Of a stretch of 64,000 bases of DNA, positions 43,392 to 52,604 are shown in pieces (within the stretch, counting starts at the first letter, position 1; the number at the start of each line of letters is the position of its first letter). The notes under the pieces were generated by a model. The model did no database searches and had not been told where the DNA came from. It saw nothing but the letters and a program-made list of their open reading frames with translations. The stretch comes from JAIBBV01 sp044347745 (lineage in GTDB: Bacteria; Bdellovibrionota_C; UBA2361; JAFLCA01). A program made the translations under genes and the position numbers. The stretch covers positions 15,641-79,640 of the forward strand of contig JBIKUD010000012.1 in the NCBI GenBank assembly GCA_044347745.1, read 5' to 3'.

Positions 43392-43433
43392 AGGGCACCG
43401 AATGTCCCCGGCACTATAACAAACGAGTGCCCT
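43392..43433 (-). promoter_or_regulatory. Inverted GTGCC motifs upstream of flp
   Basis: AGGGCAC (43392-43398) and GTGCCCT (43427-43433) form an inverted repeat with a further GGCAC at 43410-43414. It sits 76 bases before the flp start, between cpaE and flp. It could be an operator for flp or a cpaE terminator hairpin. Confidence 0.35.
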
Positions 43434-43590
43434 CCCCCAAAGCCCCCAAAGTCAATATAACTAGGCACAAGCATTTAGGCTTCGCCAAGCCGCAAACCTA
43501 CACCTTTATGCAGATTTCGCGCCAGAGTATGATGCCCACTTACTTGCCCAAGTTACCTCTTTTTTGCATCGCAACAATATTGAATAATTT

Positions 43591-44850
43591 CTACTGATTA
43601 CGACCAAAAATGCGGTTCAAAAAGCCTCCAGAGCTCGCCCCTTGGGGTTCTTCGGCGGGTGGAGCATTAAGGCCGGCGGACTTTACCGGAGCATCGATAA
43701 GTCCTAGTTCCCGAGCGATTTTTTCAAGCACAATTCGAGTTGATTTCTGCCCCATGCTGTAAAGGGTACGCCCAGAACCAGGCCACATCGCGGCTTTTGG
43801 GTCATTCGGCACCGGGGGCAAGCGCCAAGGCGCTTCGCCTAAGTTATGCGCAGGTTCTAGCTCAGCAGCAATTTGCGGCACACCAAGCAAAGCTCCAGAA
43901 TAAGGATTAAGCAAGAATACGATTCTATCGGTGCCGCCTACTAAGGTTTTCACAAATGAAAGATAGAGGTCGACCGCCGTCATACCGAGAACTGTATCGT
44001 CCATTACAATAAGGACTACATCAGCACTGCGTAGAATATTACCTGTGGCAGGGCCCATGCGCCCCGCCGTATCTACAATAATTACATCAAAGAGAACTCG
44101 CGACAGTTCCAAAATGCGCTGCACGATGGTCATACCATCAGTGTGGCAGACAAGATCCATCGACTCCGCCATCCGATCAGGAGGCATCAAAACCGAAACA
44201 TCGCTTGAAATTGGAATAAGCGCATCTTTAAGAGATTCACGCGTAATTTCGCGACTACCATTTACCCAGGCTGAAACTACTTTTGCTTCAGCGCCGTTCA
44301 CGGTTAACGAACGACTGAGGTCTCTCGTCTCAACATCAAGATCCCAAAGCATAGTTCGGCGATGGTACACCGAACACACCTCAGTCAAGGCTGCTGCAAT
44401 TGAAGTTGCTCCGACTCCGCCTTTGGCGTGTGCGATAGCCACCACTTTGCCTTCTCGCGTACGGCCCTCGCGCCGAAACTCAGCATGAATAGCCACAAGC
44501 TCTTGGAGAAAATCGAGAGGACTCGCACTGTCTGGAAATACCTTCCGCACGCCCGCTGAGTGCGCGGCTCTGAAAGCTCCGCCGCCGTAAGCCTCATCGG
44601 TTACGAACATGATAATATGAATCCAGGGTGCCGAAGCCTGCGCTTGCCGCGCCATTGCGGTTCCTCGTTCTCCGAGTCCTGAACCAAGCACGAGCACATC
44701 AGCTTCGCTAATGCGTTCAAGGTAATCGCGCTCACTCACGAGCTTGACCTTGAGGTCAAGCATTTCCATGTCGCTCTGATTAAAAGCCTCGATGCGCTTA
44801 GCGCAGAAGGCCTGCGACTCAGTAGTAGCATCGACAATAAGCAGCTTCAT
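43591..44850 (-). CDS. cpaE: Tad/Flp pilus localisation ATPase CpaE (TadZ)
   Basis: CpaE/TadZ is a MinD/ParA-like ATPase that positions the Tad machine at the pole. The 419-residue protein has an N-terminal receiver-like domain (first 125 residues, without a clear phospho-acceptor set), then the deviant Walker A region VVAIAHAKGGVGATSIAAAL, followed by the switch region VIIVDTAGRMGPATGNILRSADVVLIV. The deviant Walker signature lysine is present (KGGVG). It is followed by flp. Confidence 0.9.
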   Translation of the reverse strand: MKLLIVDATTESQAFCAKRIEAFNQSDMEMLDLKVKLVSERDYLERISEADVLVLGSGLGERGTAMARQAQASAPWIHIIMFVTDEAYGGGAFRAAHSAGVRKVFPDSASPLDFLQELVAIHAEFRREGRTREGKVVAIAHAKGGVGATSIAAALTEVCSVYHRRTMLWDLDVETRDLSRSLTVNGAEAKVVSAWVNGSREITRESLKDALIPISSDVSVLMPPDRMAESMDLVCHTDGMTIVQRILELSRVLFDVIIVDTAGRMGPATGNILRSADVVLIVMDDTVLGMTAVDLYLSFVKTLVGGTDRIVFLLNPYSGALLGVPQIAAELEPAHNLGEAPWRLPPVPNDPKAAMWPGSGRTLYSMGQKSTRIVLEKIARELGLIDAPVKSAGLNAPPAEEPQGASSGGFLNRIFGRNQ

Positions 44851-44978
44851 GCTTAAAAACCTTTTAATTCCAGATAATTACTCTTATGAATTGTAGTCTA
44901 CCTGACTTCAACTCACAATGGGGCCCAGCCTAAACCTTTGCATCTCGCACAGACCTGAGACTCCCTCCCTCTAGTTCC

Positions 44979-46466
44979 TTAATCGTCACTTAGTGCCCGA
45001 ATATCAAATGTTTTTGTAGGTTGAACCGACTTTTGATTTAACAACTCAGGAAAAAAGACATGCAGGAAGGCAAACCCAATCCCAACTCCAATTAAAACGG
45101 CTACCACTAATGTAACAACGTCTATCCAGATAGAACGATTTACCCGATCCACTATCTCGGTAAGCCTTTGCAAGCGGTTCTGGTCGAGTCTGCCCGTCTC
45201 GCTAATTTGAGGGCTCTGGGACAAGCTCGACGCAGGAGCTGCCCAAGCCTCTGACACGGAATCACGCGGCACCAGTAACGGTTCCATGCGACGAGGGCTG
45301 TGTATTGTTTCTTCCTCACCATATTGTTCGGCGATATTCAAAATTTCCGAACTATAGGTTGCTGTGCCCGTACGAGAAATTTCATCCATGGCAGGCACGG
45401 CGGCAGACTTCACTACAAAATTTCCAATTGGTCGCTGGGCAGGCTCTGGGGTAGACCCGCGAGCAGCGAATCCTGCTCCGCCGGCTGACACAGCTGCAGC
45501 CATGGCCGCACCCGCACCATCGTGGGCCCCAACCTCTAACTCAGTTGAGACTACCCGTGGCCCCACATATGCTTGAGCATTACGTCCGGACTGAAACATC
45601 CCTGAGGCGGAACGAGTGCCTTCTGGTTGCAAAGGCTGCAAATCAAAAAATATTTCTGCTGCAGATTGATAGCGCACCTCTGGATTGCGGGCCATGGCTT
45701 TCAGCACAATCGCGTCCAAAGCTGCGGGGCAATCGCTGCGTACATTACTTGGAGGCACAGGATCACTTTTAAGGCGCTTCGTCATGGTGGCATACACGCT
45801 GTCACCAACAAATGGGGACTTACCGGTGATCATTTCGTACGCCAGTATGCCAATTGCATAAATATCAGAGCGCCAATCTACCTGAGAATTAAGCATGTAT
45901 TCGGGGCTCACATAATCAATCGTCCCCACCACTCCACCATGCTCAGTCAGACGTTCACCTTGGCCAGTTCTCGCAATACCGAAGTCTGCAATTTTAACGG
46001 TACCGTCTTTTGTCAGCAAAATATTTTCTGGTTTTAAATCTCGATGCACAATCCCTGCATCATGAATGGCTTGAACCCCCGAGCACATTTGACTCAGAAT
46101 CTGAATAACTTCTGAGATGGGAATTGGATTTTGCGGGTTAGCTAAGCGCTTGGCTAAATCTCCCCCACTCACATACTCCATTGAATATGCGGCAAGATCT
46201 CCATCGCGAATATACTCGTATGCACGCACAACATTCGGATGAGAGACGTCATAAGACGCAATGATTTCATTTCGAAAGCGCTGCGCAGCAACGCGGTCTT
46301 GCGCTACTTCGGGGAACAAAACTTTTATGGCAACCAGATGTCCAAGGTCTCTGTGGCGACATGCATACACGAGTCCCATACTGCCGGCGCCGAGGCTCTT
46401 GACGACCTCGTATCTCCCCGCAATTACTGTCCCGGGCTGTAGCCCTATCGAGTGCTCATCCGCCAT
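44979..46466 (-). CDS. Membrane-anchored Ser/Thr protein kinase
   Basis: The 495-residue protein is an intact Hanks-type kinase. The glycine loop is KSLGAGSMGLVYACR, the ATP lysine is in LVAIKVL, the catalytic loop is HRDLKPENILL, the metal site is KIADFGIAR, and YVSPEYMLNSQVDWRSDIYAIG matches the activation and APE region. A glycine/alanine-rich linker is followed by one membrane helix near the C-terminus (IDVVTLVVAVLIGVGIGFAF) and a short outer tail. I prefer the ATG at 46466 to the TTG at 46487; neither has a strong ribosome-binding site. It follows the FHA gene and precedes cpaE. Confidence 0.92.
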   Translation of the reverse strand: MADEHSIGLQPGTVIAGRYEVVKSLGAGSMGLVYACRHRDLGHLVAIKVLFPEVAQDRVAAQRFRNEIIASYDVSHPNVVRAYEYIRDGDLAAYSMEYVSGGDLAKRLANPQNPIPISEVIQILSQMCSGVQAIHDAGIVHRDLKPENILLTKDGTVKIADFGIARTGQGERLTEHGGVVGTIDYVSPEYMLNSQVDWRSDIYAIGILAYEMITGKSPFVGDSVYATMTKRLKSDPVPPSNVRSDCPAALDAIVLKAMARNPEVRYQSAAEIFFDLQPLQPEGTRSASGMFQSGRNAQAYVGPRVVSTELEVGAHDGAGAAMAAAVSAGGAGFAARGSTPEPAQRPIGNFVVKSAAVPAMDEISRTGTATYSSEILNIAEQYGEEETIHSPRRMEPLLVPRDSVSEAWAAPASSLSQSPQISETGRLDQNRLQRLTEIVDRVNRSIWIDVVTLVVAVLIGVGIGFAFLHVFFPELLNQKSVQPTKTFDIRALSDD

Positions 46467-46515
46467 GCTTCCACTTCTAACCGCCAAGCCTTACGGTCTG
46501 ACGAACCCCTGCCCC

Positions 46516-47187
46516 TTATTCTTGGCTATTTTTGGCAATGATACAGACATGAAAACGTCGGTTGCCAAATTTAATGACATCACCGTGCTCAACGTTCCCC
46601 TTGTCGCCAGAAAGTGACTTTTCTTCACTCACTCCGAAGCGCTGAATATGTGTACCAAATTCAGAAAGTTGGTCGAGTACCTGCACTTCACCATTGGCAC
46701 TAATGCGCATTATGGCGTGCATCGGAGATACAGATTCGTCTTTAAGCAACAAGCAGTTTGAACCCCCTGCCGGTTGTGATGACACCATGAGCCGGCCAGT
46801 GCGTAGCTCATACACCTCTCCATTTGGATTTGTGTCGAAGGATATCAAAAATCCGACGATTGGTGTCTCCTTTGTCCAGACCGAAGATCGAGCTCCCGTA
46901 GAAGCGGCAGTTGGAGCCTTAAATTCTGCGTTCTCCTGCACGGCGGGGCGGCCAGCTCCTCCAGCGGGCACAAAAGCCCCAGGGATGGGCGACTCGGCTG
47001 CGGCGCGTGATGGCTGCGGTGCTGAGAAACCTTGATCAAGCTCCTGGGCAATACGAGCTCTTACTTGCCCAGTAATTTCCGGAGTCAACATCACCGTGCG
47101 ATTACGCGCACGAGAAGAAGACTCATTAGGAAAATCGCTTTCCTTACTTAGCGGCGCGTCAAACTTTAAATTTTTATCATTATCCAT
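46516..47187 (-). CDS. FHA-domain protein
   Basis: The 223-residue protein ends in an FHA domain (about 105-220) that reads phosphothreonine: GFLISFDTNPNGEVYELRTG, SVSPMHAIMRI with the conserved Ser and His, and LSEFGTHI in place of the usual NGT loop. A threonine-containing segment near the N-terminus (RNRTVMLTPEI) could be the site phosphorylated by the neighbouring kinase, which is inference. The middle is proline/alanine-rich. The gene sits between a PP2C phosphatase and a Ser/Thr kinase. Confidence 0.9.
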   Translation of the reverse strand: MDNDKNLKFDAPLSKESDFPNESSSRARNRTVMLTPEITGQVRARIAQELDQGFSAPQPSRAAAESPIPGAFVPAGGAGRPAVQENAEFKAPTAASTGARSSVWTKETPIVGFLISFDTNPNGEVYELRTGRLMVSSQPAGGSNCLLLKDESVSPMHAIMRISANGEVQVLDQLSEFGTHIQRFGVSEEKSLSGDKGNVEHGDVIKFGNRRFHVCIIAKNSQE

Positions 47188-47214
47188 GATGCCCTCTCCT
47201 CCTAATCAAATCCT

Positions 47215-48183
47215 TTAATACTGTGCTAACGAAAATGCCATTAACAGCAAAGTCACCAACGCAGCCAAACCAGACAACAACAAAACCAAGACAAGTGAAC
47301 GCGCCCACATACGGGACGTATCCCCCTCTTCACGACTAAAATCTTCCGGAGCCAAGCCGGCTTTACCCTCAAACCCGGCGGGAGGCTCTTGGCGTAACTG
47401 TCCGCCAAGCGGCACGATCGCCACGGTGATATTATCAAAACCGCCTTGAGCTTTTGCCATTTCTACCAATTTGACGCAGGCACGCTTCGGCGGGTTCTGC
47501 GAAACTACATTCGCAATGTCACCTTCAGAAACCAAGCTGTACAGGCCATCACTACAAAGCAATAAATAGTCAGTGACGTCACCCGGCTGGAGATCCCAAA
47601 TCCAAAAACGAGAAGTCTCAATCTCAAGCGCCGGCTCAGAGCCGATCGCTCGCGTCAAAATATGTGCTTGCGGATGCGAAAGCGCTTCGTCGGCTCTAAT
47701 CTGCCCTTTGTTGACGAGTTCTTGCACCAATGTGTGATCGACAGTGAGCGGTTGGATAGCGCCATCTCGCACGAGGTAGGCACGAGAATCACCCACATGC
47801 CCAATCACCACCTCGGGACCATTAAAGAGCGCACCCACTACCGTTGTGCCCATTTGGGAAAAAGCTTGGTTTTGACGTCGCAACACGATGACGCGGTTTG
47901 CCTCAAGTAACGCACCACGCAATGCTTGCTCTGCCGGACGGGGTGGCAAGTTCTCTAAATCACGGCGGATGGCATCAATTGCCAATTGCGCCGCAAGCTC
48001 GCCTCCAGTCGCACCGCCCATGCCATCGCATACGAGCCAGGCAAGCCCCGAACGCGACTCAATCACCGCATAGCGGTCCTCGTTGAGCTCACGCTCACCG
48101 GTATCAGTAATTGCAGCGGGAACCTGATCGCTGTCACCTGTGTCTTCCAGGTTAAGGTCCTTTTTTTCGCTATCAAGTAACAT
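47215..48183 (-). CDS. PP2C-family protein phosphatase with C-terminal membrane anchor
   Basis: The metal-binding motifs of PP2C phosphatases are complete: ELNEDRYAV, LVCDGMGGATGGELAA, GHVGDSRAYLV, LLLCSDGLYSLV and GGFDNITVAIV. A single membrane helix closes the 322-residue protein (SLVLVLLLSGLAALVTLLLM). I chose the ATG at 48183, eleven bases after AAAGGCG; the upstream GTG at 48237 adds a non-conserved leader. It probably reverses the action of the neighbouring kinase. Downstream genes are FHA and kinase, all on the same strand. Confidence 0.93.
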   Translation of the reverse strand: MLLDSEKKDLNLEDTGDSDQVPAAITDTGERELNEDRYAVIESRSGLAWLVCDGMGGATGGELAAQLAIDAIRRDLENLPPRPAEQALRGALLEANRVIVLRRQNQAFSQMGTTVVGALFNGPEVVIGHVGDSRAYLVRDGAIQPLTVDHTLVQELVNKGQIRADEALSHPQAHILTRAIGSEPALEIETSRFWIWDLQPGDVTDYLLLCSDGLYSLVSEGDIANVVSQNPPKRACVKLVEMAKAQGGFDNITVAIVPLGGQLRQEPPAGFEGKAGLAPEDFSREEGDTSRMWARSLVLVLLLSGLAALVTLLLMAFSLAQY

Positions 48184-48614
48184 TTCGATTTTACGCCTTT
48201 GCTGAAAAAACCTTGCACGCTCCCCGTTTGCGCTCACTCAGCAACAAAAAGAGTGAGGCTTCAGAAACAAAAACCAGCAGCGCTTACGAGAAGCTTCTAC
48301 AGGCCCCATCCCCAACGGAAATGCATAATTCTCCCGTAAGTGTCCTTATCGGCAAGAAAATCACTTATCTGTATAGCTTACTACACAGAATTACCGGGTT
48401 AAATGACAGTGAGCACAGGGCATTAGAAGATAACTTATTGACCATGCAATGAGGCAGCCCCCGAATTACCCTAATTGCAGATAAGGTATTGTAATTTCAT
48501 ATACTATTAAGAGTCTTTGGAGGCTGCAGCAGCCTTGAACCCAAGTTAAATAATAATCCGAGACTTCGTTCTGTTTTACGTCCTACGGTCCAGATCTGTG
48601 CAGTTTTCCTCTAA
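48184..48614. other. Intergenic region upstream of the phosphatase-FHA-kinase genes
   Basis: No gene is visible. A 15-base palindrome AGGCTGCAGCAGCCT lies at 48521-48535, between the end of the small unknown gene at 48615 and the phosphatase. It could be an operator or part of a terminator. The promoter of the phosphatase gene should lie in this stretch. Confidence 0.4.
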
Positions 48615-49037
48615 TTATCTCACTTTATGCGGCACCAGACGCACCTCAAACATATGCTCCGGATGCTGAGGAGTAAGGCGTGACTCAAAGCCCGACTTCA
48701 ATAACCAAGCGCTCAATTCTTCCCAACCGTCTTGATCAATTTTACAAACCTTTTGCGTGTCTCCTCGATGCTCTCGTAGAGGAAAACCGGCATCAACCCA
48801 CCGCTTTTTAAGATTCTCAAATCGTCCTCCAACCGTGGCTCTCAATCTTGATAAACTTTCGATTCCTTGCCAACCACCAGAAGTATCTGGAGTAGCCTGC
48901 TTGGCAGATCCACCAATAGAGAGGTGTTGGGAAATGAGAGCGGTCGCTTGCGCTATGTGTACAGGCTCTTGGGCTTTCAGTAACGCTTCAAGCTCCTGTA
49001 ACGCCAAGCCTCCAGCCTCTTTCTGATTATGTGCCAT
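48615..49037 (-). CDS. Unrecognised 140-residue protein
   Basis: I do not recognise this protein. It is soluble, with a helical N-terminal half (ALQELEALLKAQEPVHIAQ), a Gly/Ser/Thr-rich break, and a basic C-terminal half (RFENLKKRWVDAGFPLREHRG, WEELSAWLLKSGFESR). It lies 41 bases behind the large sensor gene on the same strand and could be in one operon with it. Confidence 0.7.
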   Translation of the reverse strand: MAHNQKEAGGLALQELEALLKAQEPVHIAQATALISQHLSIGGSAKQATPDTSGGWQGIESLSRLRATVGGRFENLKKRWVDAGFPLREHRGDTQKVCKIDQDGWEELSAWLLKSGFESRLTPQHPEHMFEVRLVPHKVR

Positions 49038-49077
49038 AGAGATGTTCCAACAAATTTACTTCAAATAGTAATCATTA

Positions 49078-51846
49078 TTATTGCAGCCCCAATAAGATCT
49101 TTATCTCTGCGAAAAGTTTGCTGCGGCTTACCGGTTTCGTCAGCACCATAGTTGCACCAACCGTAGTAGCTTCATTTCCAAAGCTATCACTGGTTTGCCC
49201 ACTTACTACAATAATAGGAAGAGCAGCACCGAAACGAGATCTAAAATTACGAACCAGCTCCAGCCCACTACCTTCTCCCAGCTGAATATCAGTAATTACA
49301 ATTCGCGGTTTCCCATGGCAGTCAAGCAACCGTAGAGCTTCATGGGTTGAGTCTGCCAGGTGATACGGTAGTCCCAGTGCCGATGCAATACGCGCGTAAA
49401 ACTGGGTAACCTGAGGGTTATCATCAACCAAAAGCGCCCACGCCCCCCCATCCCGAGGCGTGTCAGCCGCTTGTTTTTTGCTAATCGGGAATGACCAATT
49501 AAGCTGTCCAAACTGGCGCGCAGCATCAAACGAAAGACTCAATTCAGCTCTACTAACCGCCGAGAATACCTGAATCGCCTTGGCCTGATTGAGCTCAACA
49601 ACTTCGGTTTCAGTATCCATTGCGGGTTGCAGCAGTGCCCGTTCTACAGCTGGATCGAGCGCAGAGCCTACCCAAGCGAAGAGAAATTCTATTCGTTCGG
49701 AATTTTCCTTCACCGAAATGGCTAAAGACTCCCCGCGCCGGACCTTACCCACGATTAATTTTAAAATAAGGCGTAGAGAAGTTTCAAAAAATTCTCTGCT
49801 CGCCACAGCCAAAGCCAGCGTGGTGCTGCACTCAATATTGAATAAAAATTGTTCGTCCCGACGCCGAGTTCGAAATTGGGCGTAGGCCTTAAGCACATCG
49901 AGCGCTGAGGAAATCGCCACCGACTCAAATCGACTCGGCTCTTTAAGACGTACAAGCTCACGTATGAGCTTTAAGTCCGAGACTCCAGAAGATAGATTTC
50001 GTGCAAGGTTGTCGACAGCCTCAACCAGAGACTTATGCCGAGGTCCATGCTCCATGCGCACAAGCTCATCACACTGAATGGCAATATCTTGCGCTATATT
50101 ATTTACAAGGTGCACTGTATCAGCTAATTCATGTTCCCTGAGGGCCAAAATACGCTGAATCGAAAGCAAAACGTCTGAAGATTGAAATCGACTTCGGGCT
50201 GCGGCGACTGCGCCGCGCACCAACGCAGCGAAGCCTAAAATATACCTAAAATTTCTGAGAACACCCGTGAGGCGCGCATGCCAAGTCACTGGACAGAAAA
50301 GAAGAAGCTCTTGCTCCTGTTCGTGGACAATCGCGGTAAATCTGACAAAATAAATTCGATGCGGTGCATAGCCAAACCAATCATGCAGGCGCGGAAAAAA
50401 CTGAGCTCCAAGCTCACGTGGATACAGAATTCCCTCACTTTGTTTTTGCGCCGCCGCCTTTTCAACGAGTGCCCGAACAAAAGCTGGCTCAGTCTGAGGC
50501 ACATGCGTGCCGGCTCGAGTAATAACTTCAGCAGCAGCGTCACCCTGCACAAGCAAGGCACGTTCGCCATTCAAAAACGCAAGAAGACGTTCTGCAAATA
50601 ATCGAATAAAGAGCAGGTTTGAAACCGAACTTTCGATGCAGCGTCTCACTGAAAGCAGCAGCGCTCGCGCATGCACCCCTTGGTGAACAAACAGCGCTAG
50701 CGCAAAACAAACTGCAGCACCGGGGACTAGGCTCAACAGCAATCTGTAATCTTTAAAAAAGTCTAGGCCTATGCCGCCACCAACCAACAGCGTTGCAGCG
50801 ATGAAACTCGCGGCCAGGAATGGAGGCAGCGGTTGCAGAGCCAAGCTAAAAAGCAGCACAAAAATAGCAACGAGCACTGCCCCTGCGCTAAACGGCCGAA
50901 AAACAAGTGTGGTCGTTACGGCGACATTCGTCACTAACAGCAACATGACAAAAAACTGCCGTGCATAAAACTGGCGTAACGTAAGATTACGCCGCAGGCT
51001 ACGAATTCCGACAACCCCAGTCGCCAGGGCTACCACAATAGGAATTCCAAGCTCTATTAACGTGCTTGAATCTGAGAGCGAAACGAGAACCCCTAGGCCA
51101 AGCGTAACCAAAGCTCCAATTGCCAAACAAAATTTCCAAGACTGCTCTAAGCGAAGCTCTTCAGCCAGAAAAGCGTCAGCATCGTCTCTCAGCCGGTTCT
51201 CAACCCTGGTATCGAGCGTGGTGATTTCGAACTCTGTGTCCCGAGACGCTGTCTCGCTCGGTAAATATGGAATATCTGCCTCAAACATGTGCGTAAGTGC
51301 AGATCGTTTAGAGACCAGCGCCGCCACAACGGGGATCAGTGCTGAGAAAATTACAATCATCAAAATCTGGGATATTCGTTCAATCTGTCCAGCGCGGGTG
51401 AGCAGGTCGACTATCGCAAGTAGCAGCATGAGCCCCACTGGGAGCGCTACCAATTGCGCGGCCTGCCGCCAATTCAGAGGCAAAAAACTAAGAGCGAGCA
51501 GAATTAAGATGGTGGGGAGTACCGAAGTTGAGAAGCTATCCTGCCCTAAAAAGAGCGAAAGTAAGACCATAAAGAGCCCCAAGGCTCCCAGGTGTATCTG
51601 AAGCAAACGAAGCGAAACCGCTCGCAGATAATTCTGCACAGCCAGATTCACGAAAAGCAAATAGAGCACTGCTCCAATTCGACTTACATTCGCGAGCAAC
51701 GGCTGACCTAAAATACTTCCGCCTACTGTCAGAAGAATAAAAATAAAAATGTGGGGCATGACAACTAATCGCTGAAACGCACGAGCATCGCAAACGACCA
51801 CGCGTCCGCGTTTAACATCCCCTGGCTCTATCCGGCTTGCGCTCAT
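49078..51846 (-). CDS. Large membrane protein with degenerate histidine-kinase-like core and C-terminal receiver
   Basis: The 922-residue protein has two blocks of membrane helices (about 30-180 and 240-405), a cytoplasmic region, then a helical pair around ELADTVHLVNNIAQDIAIQC that resembles a dimerisation/phospho-acceptor helix. The following ATPase-like region lacks recognisable N and G boxes. The last 120 residues are a complete receiver: ALLVDDNPQV, RIVITDIQLGEGSG, IIVVSGQ and VLTKPVS. It could be a phosphorelay sink or hybrid kinase; the kinase activity is doubtful. A response-regulator gene is immediately upstream. Confidence 0.8.
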   Translation of the reverse strand: MSASRIEPGDVKRGRVVVCDARAFQRLVVMPHIFIFILLTVGGSILGQPLLANVSRIGAVLYLLFVNLAVQNYLRAVSLRLLQIHLGALGLFMVLLSLFLGQDSFSTSVLPTILILLALSFLPLNWRQAAQLVALPVGLMLLLAIVDLLTRAGQIERISQILMIVIFSALIPVVAALVSKRSALTHMFEADIPYLPSETASRDTEFEITTLDTRVENRLRDDADAFLAEELRLEQSWKFCLAIGALVTLGLGVLVSLSDSSTLIELGIPIVVALATGVVGIRSLRRNLTLRQFYARQFFVMLLLVTNVAVTTTLVFRPFSAGAVLVAIFVLLFSLALQPLPPFLAASFIAATLLVGGGIGLDFFKDYRLLLSLVPGAAVCFALALFVHQGVHARALLLSVRRCIESSVSNLLFIRLFAERLLAFLNGERALLVQGDAAAEVITRAGTHVPQTEPAFVRALVEKAAAQKQSEGILYPRELGAQFFPRLHDWFGYAPHRIYFVRFTAIVHEQEQELLLFCPVTWHARLTGVLRNFRYILGFAALVRGAVAAARSRFQSSDVLLSIQRILALREHELADTVHLVNNIAQDIAIQCDELVRMEHGPRHKSLVEAVDNLARNLSSGVSDLKLIRELVRLKEPSRFESVAISSALDVLKAYAQFRTRRRDEQFLFNIECSTTLALAVASREFFETSLRLILKLIVGKVRRGESLAISVKENSERIEFLFAWVGSALDPAVERALLQPAMDTETEVVELNQAKAIQVFSAVSRAELSLSFDAARQFGQLNWSFPISKKQAADTPRDGGAWALLVDDNPQVTQFYARIASALGLPYHLADSTHEALRLLDCHGKPRIVITDIQLGEGSGLELVRNFRSRFGAALPIIVVSGQTSDSFGNEATTVGATMVLTKPVSRSKLFAEIKILLGLQ

Positions 51847-51905
51847 GCATTCCTGCTTAGTGGTCGCTCAAGAGTTTCCTAGAATAAAAATGAGAAGCTT
51901 TTTCC

Positions 51906-52505
51906 TTACGCCACCTGCGGATCCATTTGCTTATGGCAGCCCGCACACACCACAAGGCCCTCTATTTTTGGTGGCAACTGCACTTGCTGCGAGAACGTCA
52001 CACAATACCGCGTCGAGCCACACGAACTGCAGGCCGGAAATGAATCACCAGAATCTAAAAAAAGCTGTTTTGATTTTGAATCGACGTATTGGTCAAGAAA
52101 TAAGGACAACTCGATAACCCCAGCTTCCAGACGCTGTGGTTCACCGATAAGTTCCTTCACTCGCGCTAAAAAAGGGTCACTCTGGGCCTGGCTCGAGCCC
52201 TTTACAATATAATCAACCGCCCCCTCATCCAGAAATCGTGTTTTAAGATGTACCGATGGATTTCCGGTAAAAATAATCACGTAGGCCGCCTTTTGGGTAC
52301 GCCTCAGACTCGTAAAAAGCAGGGAACCAGATTTATCATTTAACCCAATATCGAGGATTGCCAGGCGAAATTCGTCCGTTTTCAAACAGCTTTCTGCTTC
52401 TTGGACCGATTCACAGGCCATAACCGCATATCCAGCAGCGCGAAATAGCTCAGATAATCGTTCTCGCTCCTGCTTACCATCTTCTACAATCAGTATATCT
52501 TTCAT
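51906..52505 (-). CDS. Response regulator with C-terminal zinc-ribbon-like tail
   Basis: Residues 1-120 are a receiver (MKDILIVEDGKQE, LAILDIGLNDKSG, VIIFTGNPS, YIVKGSSQ) with the acidic pair, phospho-acceptor Asp, Thr and Lys all present. The tail has two pairs of cysteines, CSSC and CAGC, about 27 residues apart, as in a zinc ribbon. There is no DNA-binding helix-turn-helix. I chose the ATG at 52505, ten bases after GAGG, rather than a TTG six codons upstream. It is 60 bases from the large sensor gene and diverges from the activator genes. Confidence 0.85.
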   Translation of the reverse strand: MKDILIVEDGKQERERLSELFRAAGYAVMACESVQEAESCLKTDEFRLAILDIGLNDKSGSLLFTSLRRTQKAAYVIIFTGNPSVHLKTRFLDEGAVDYIVKGSSQAQSDPFLARVKELIGEPQRLEAGVIELSLFLDQYVDSKSKQLFLDSGDSFPACSSCGSTRYCVTFSQQVQLPPKIEGLVVCAGCHKQMDPQVA

Positions 52506-52604
52506 GAAGCTAAATCCTCGCAAACACTTGGCTCTCCTGATACATCTTACATGAGAACGGGCACTTCAAGTACCCTTGTATCTGTCGTTATCAGAATAGT
52601 TGCT

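Noticed and set aside
43415..43433. Possible sigma-54 promoter upstream of flp
   Set aside because: The minus strand has GGGCAC but the -12 GC element at the required distance is missing (TGTTA instead of TTGC).
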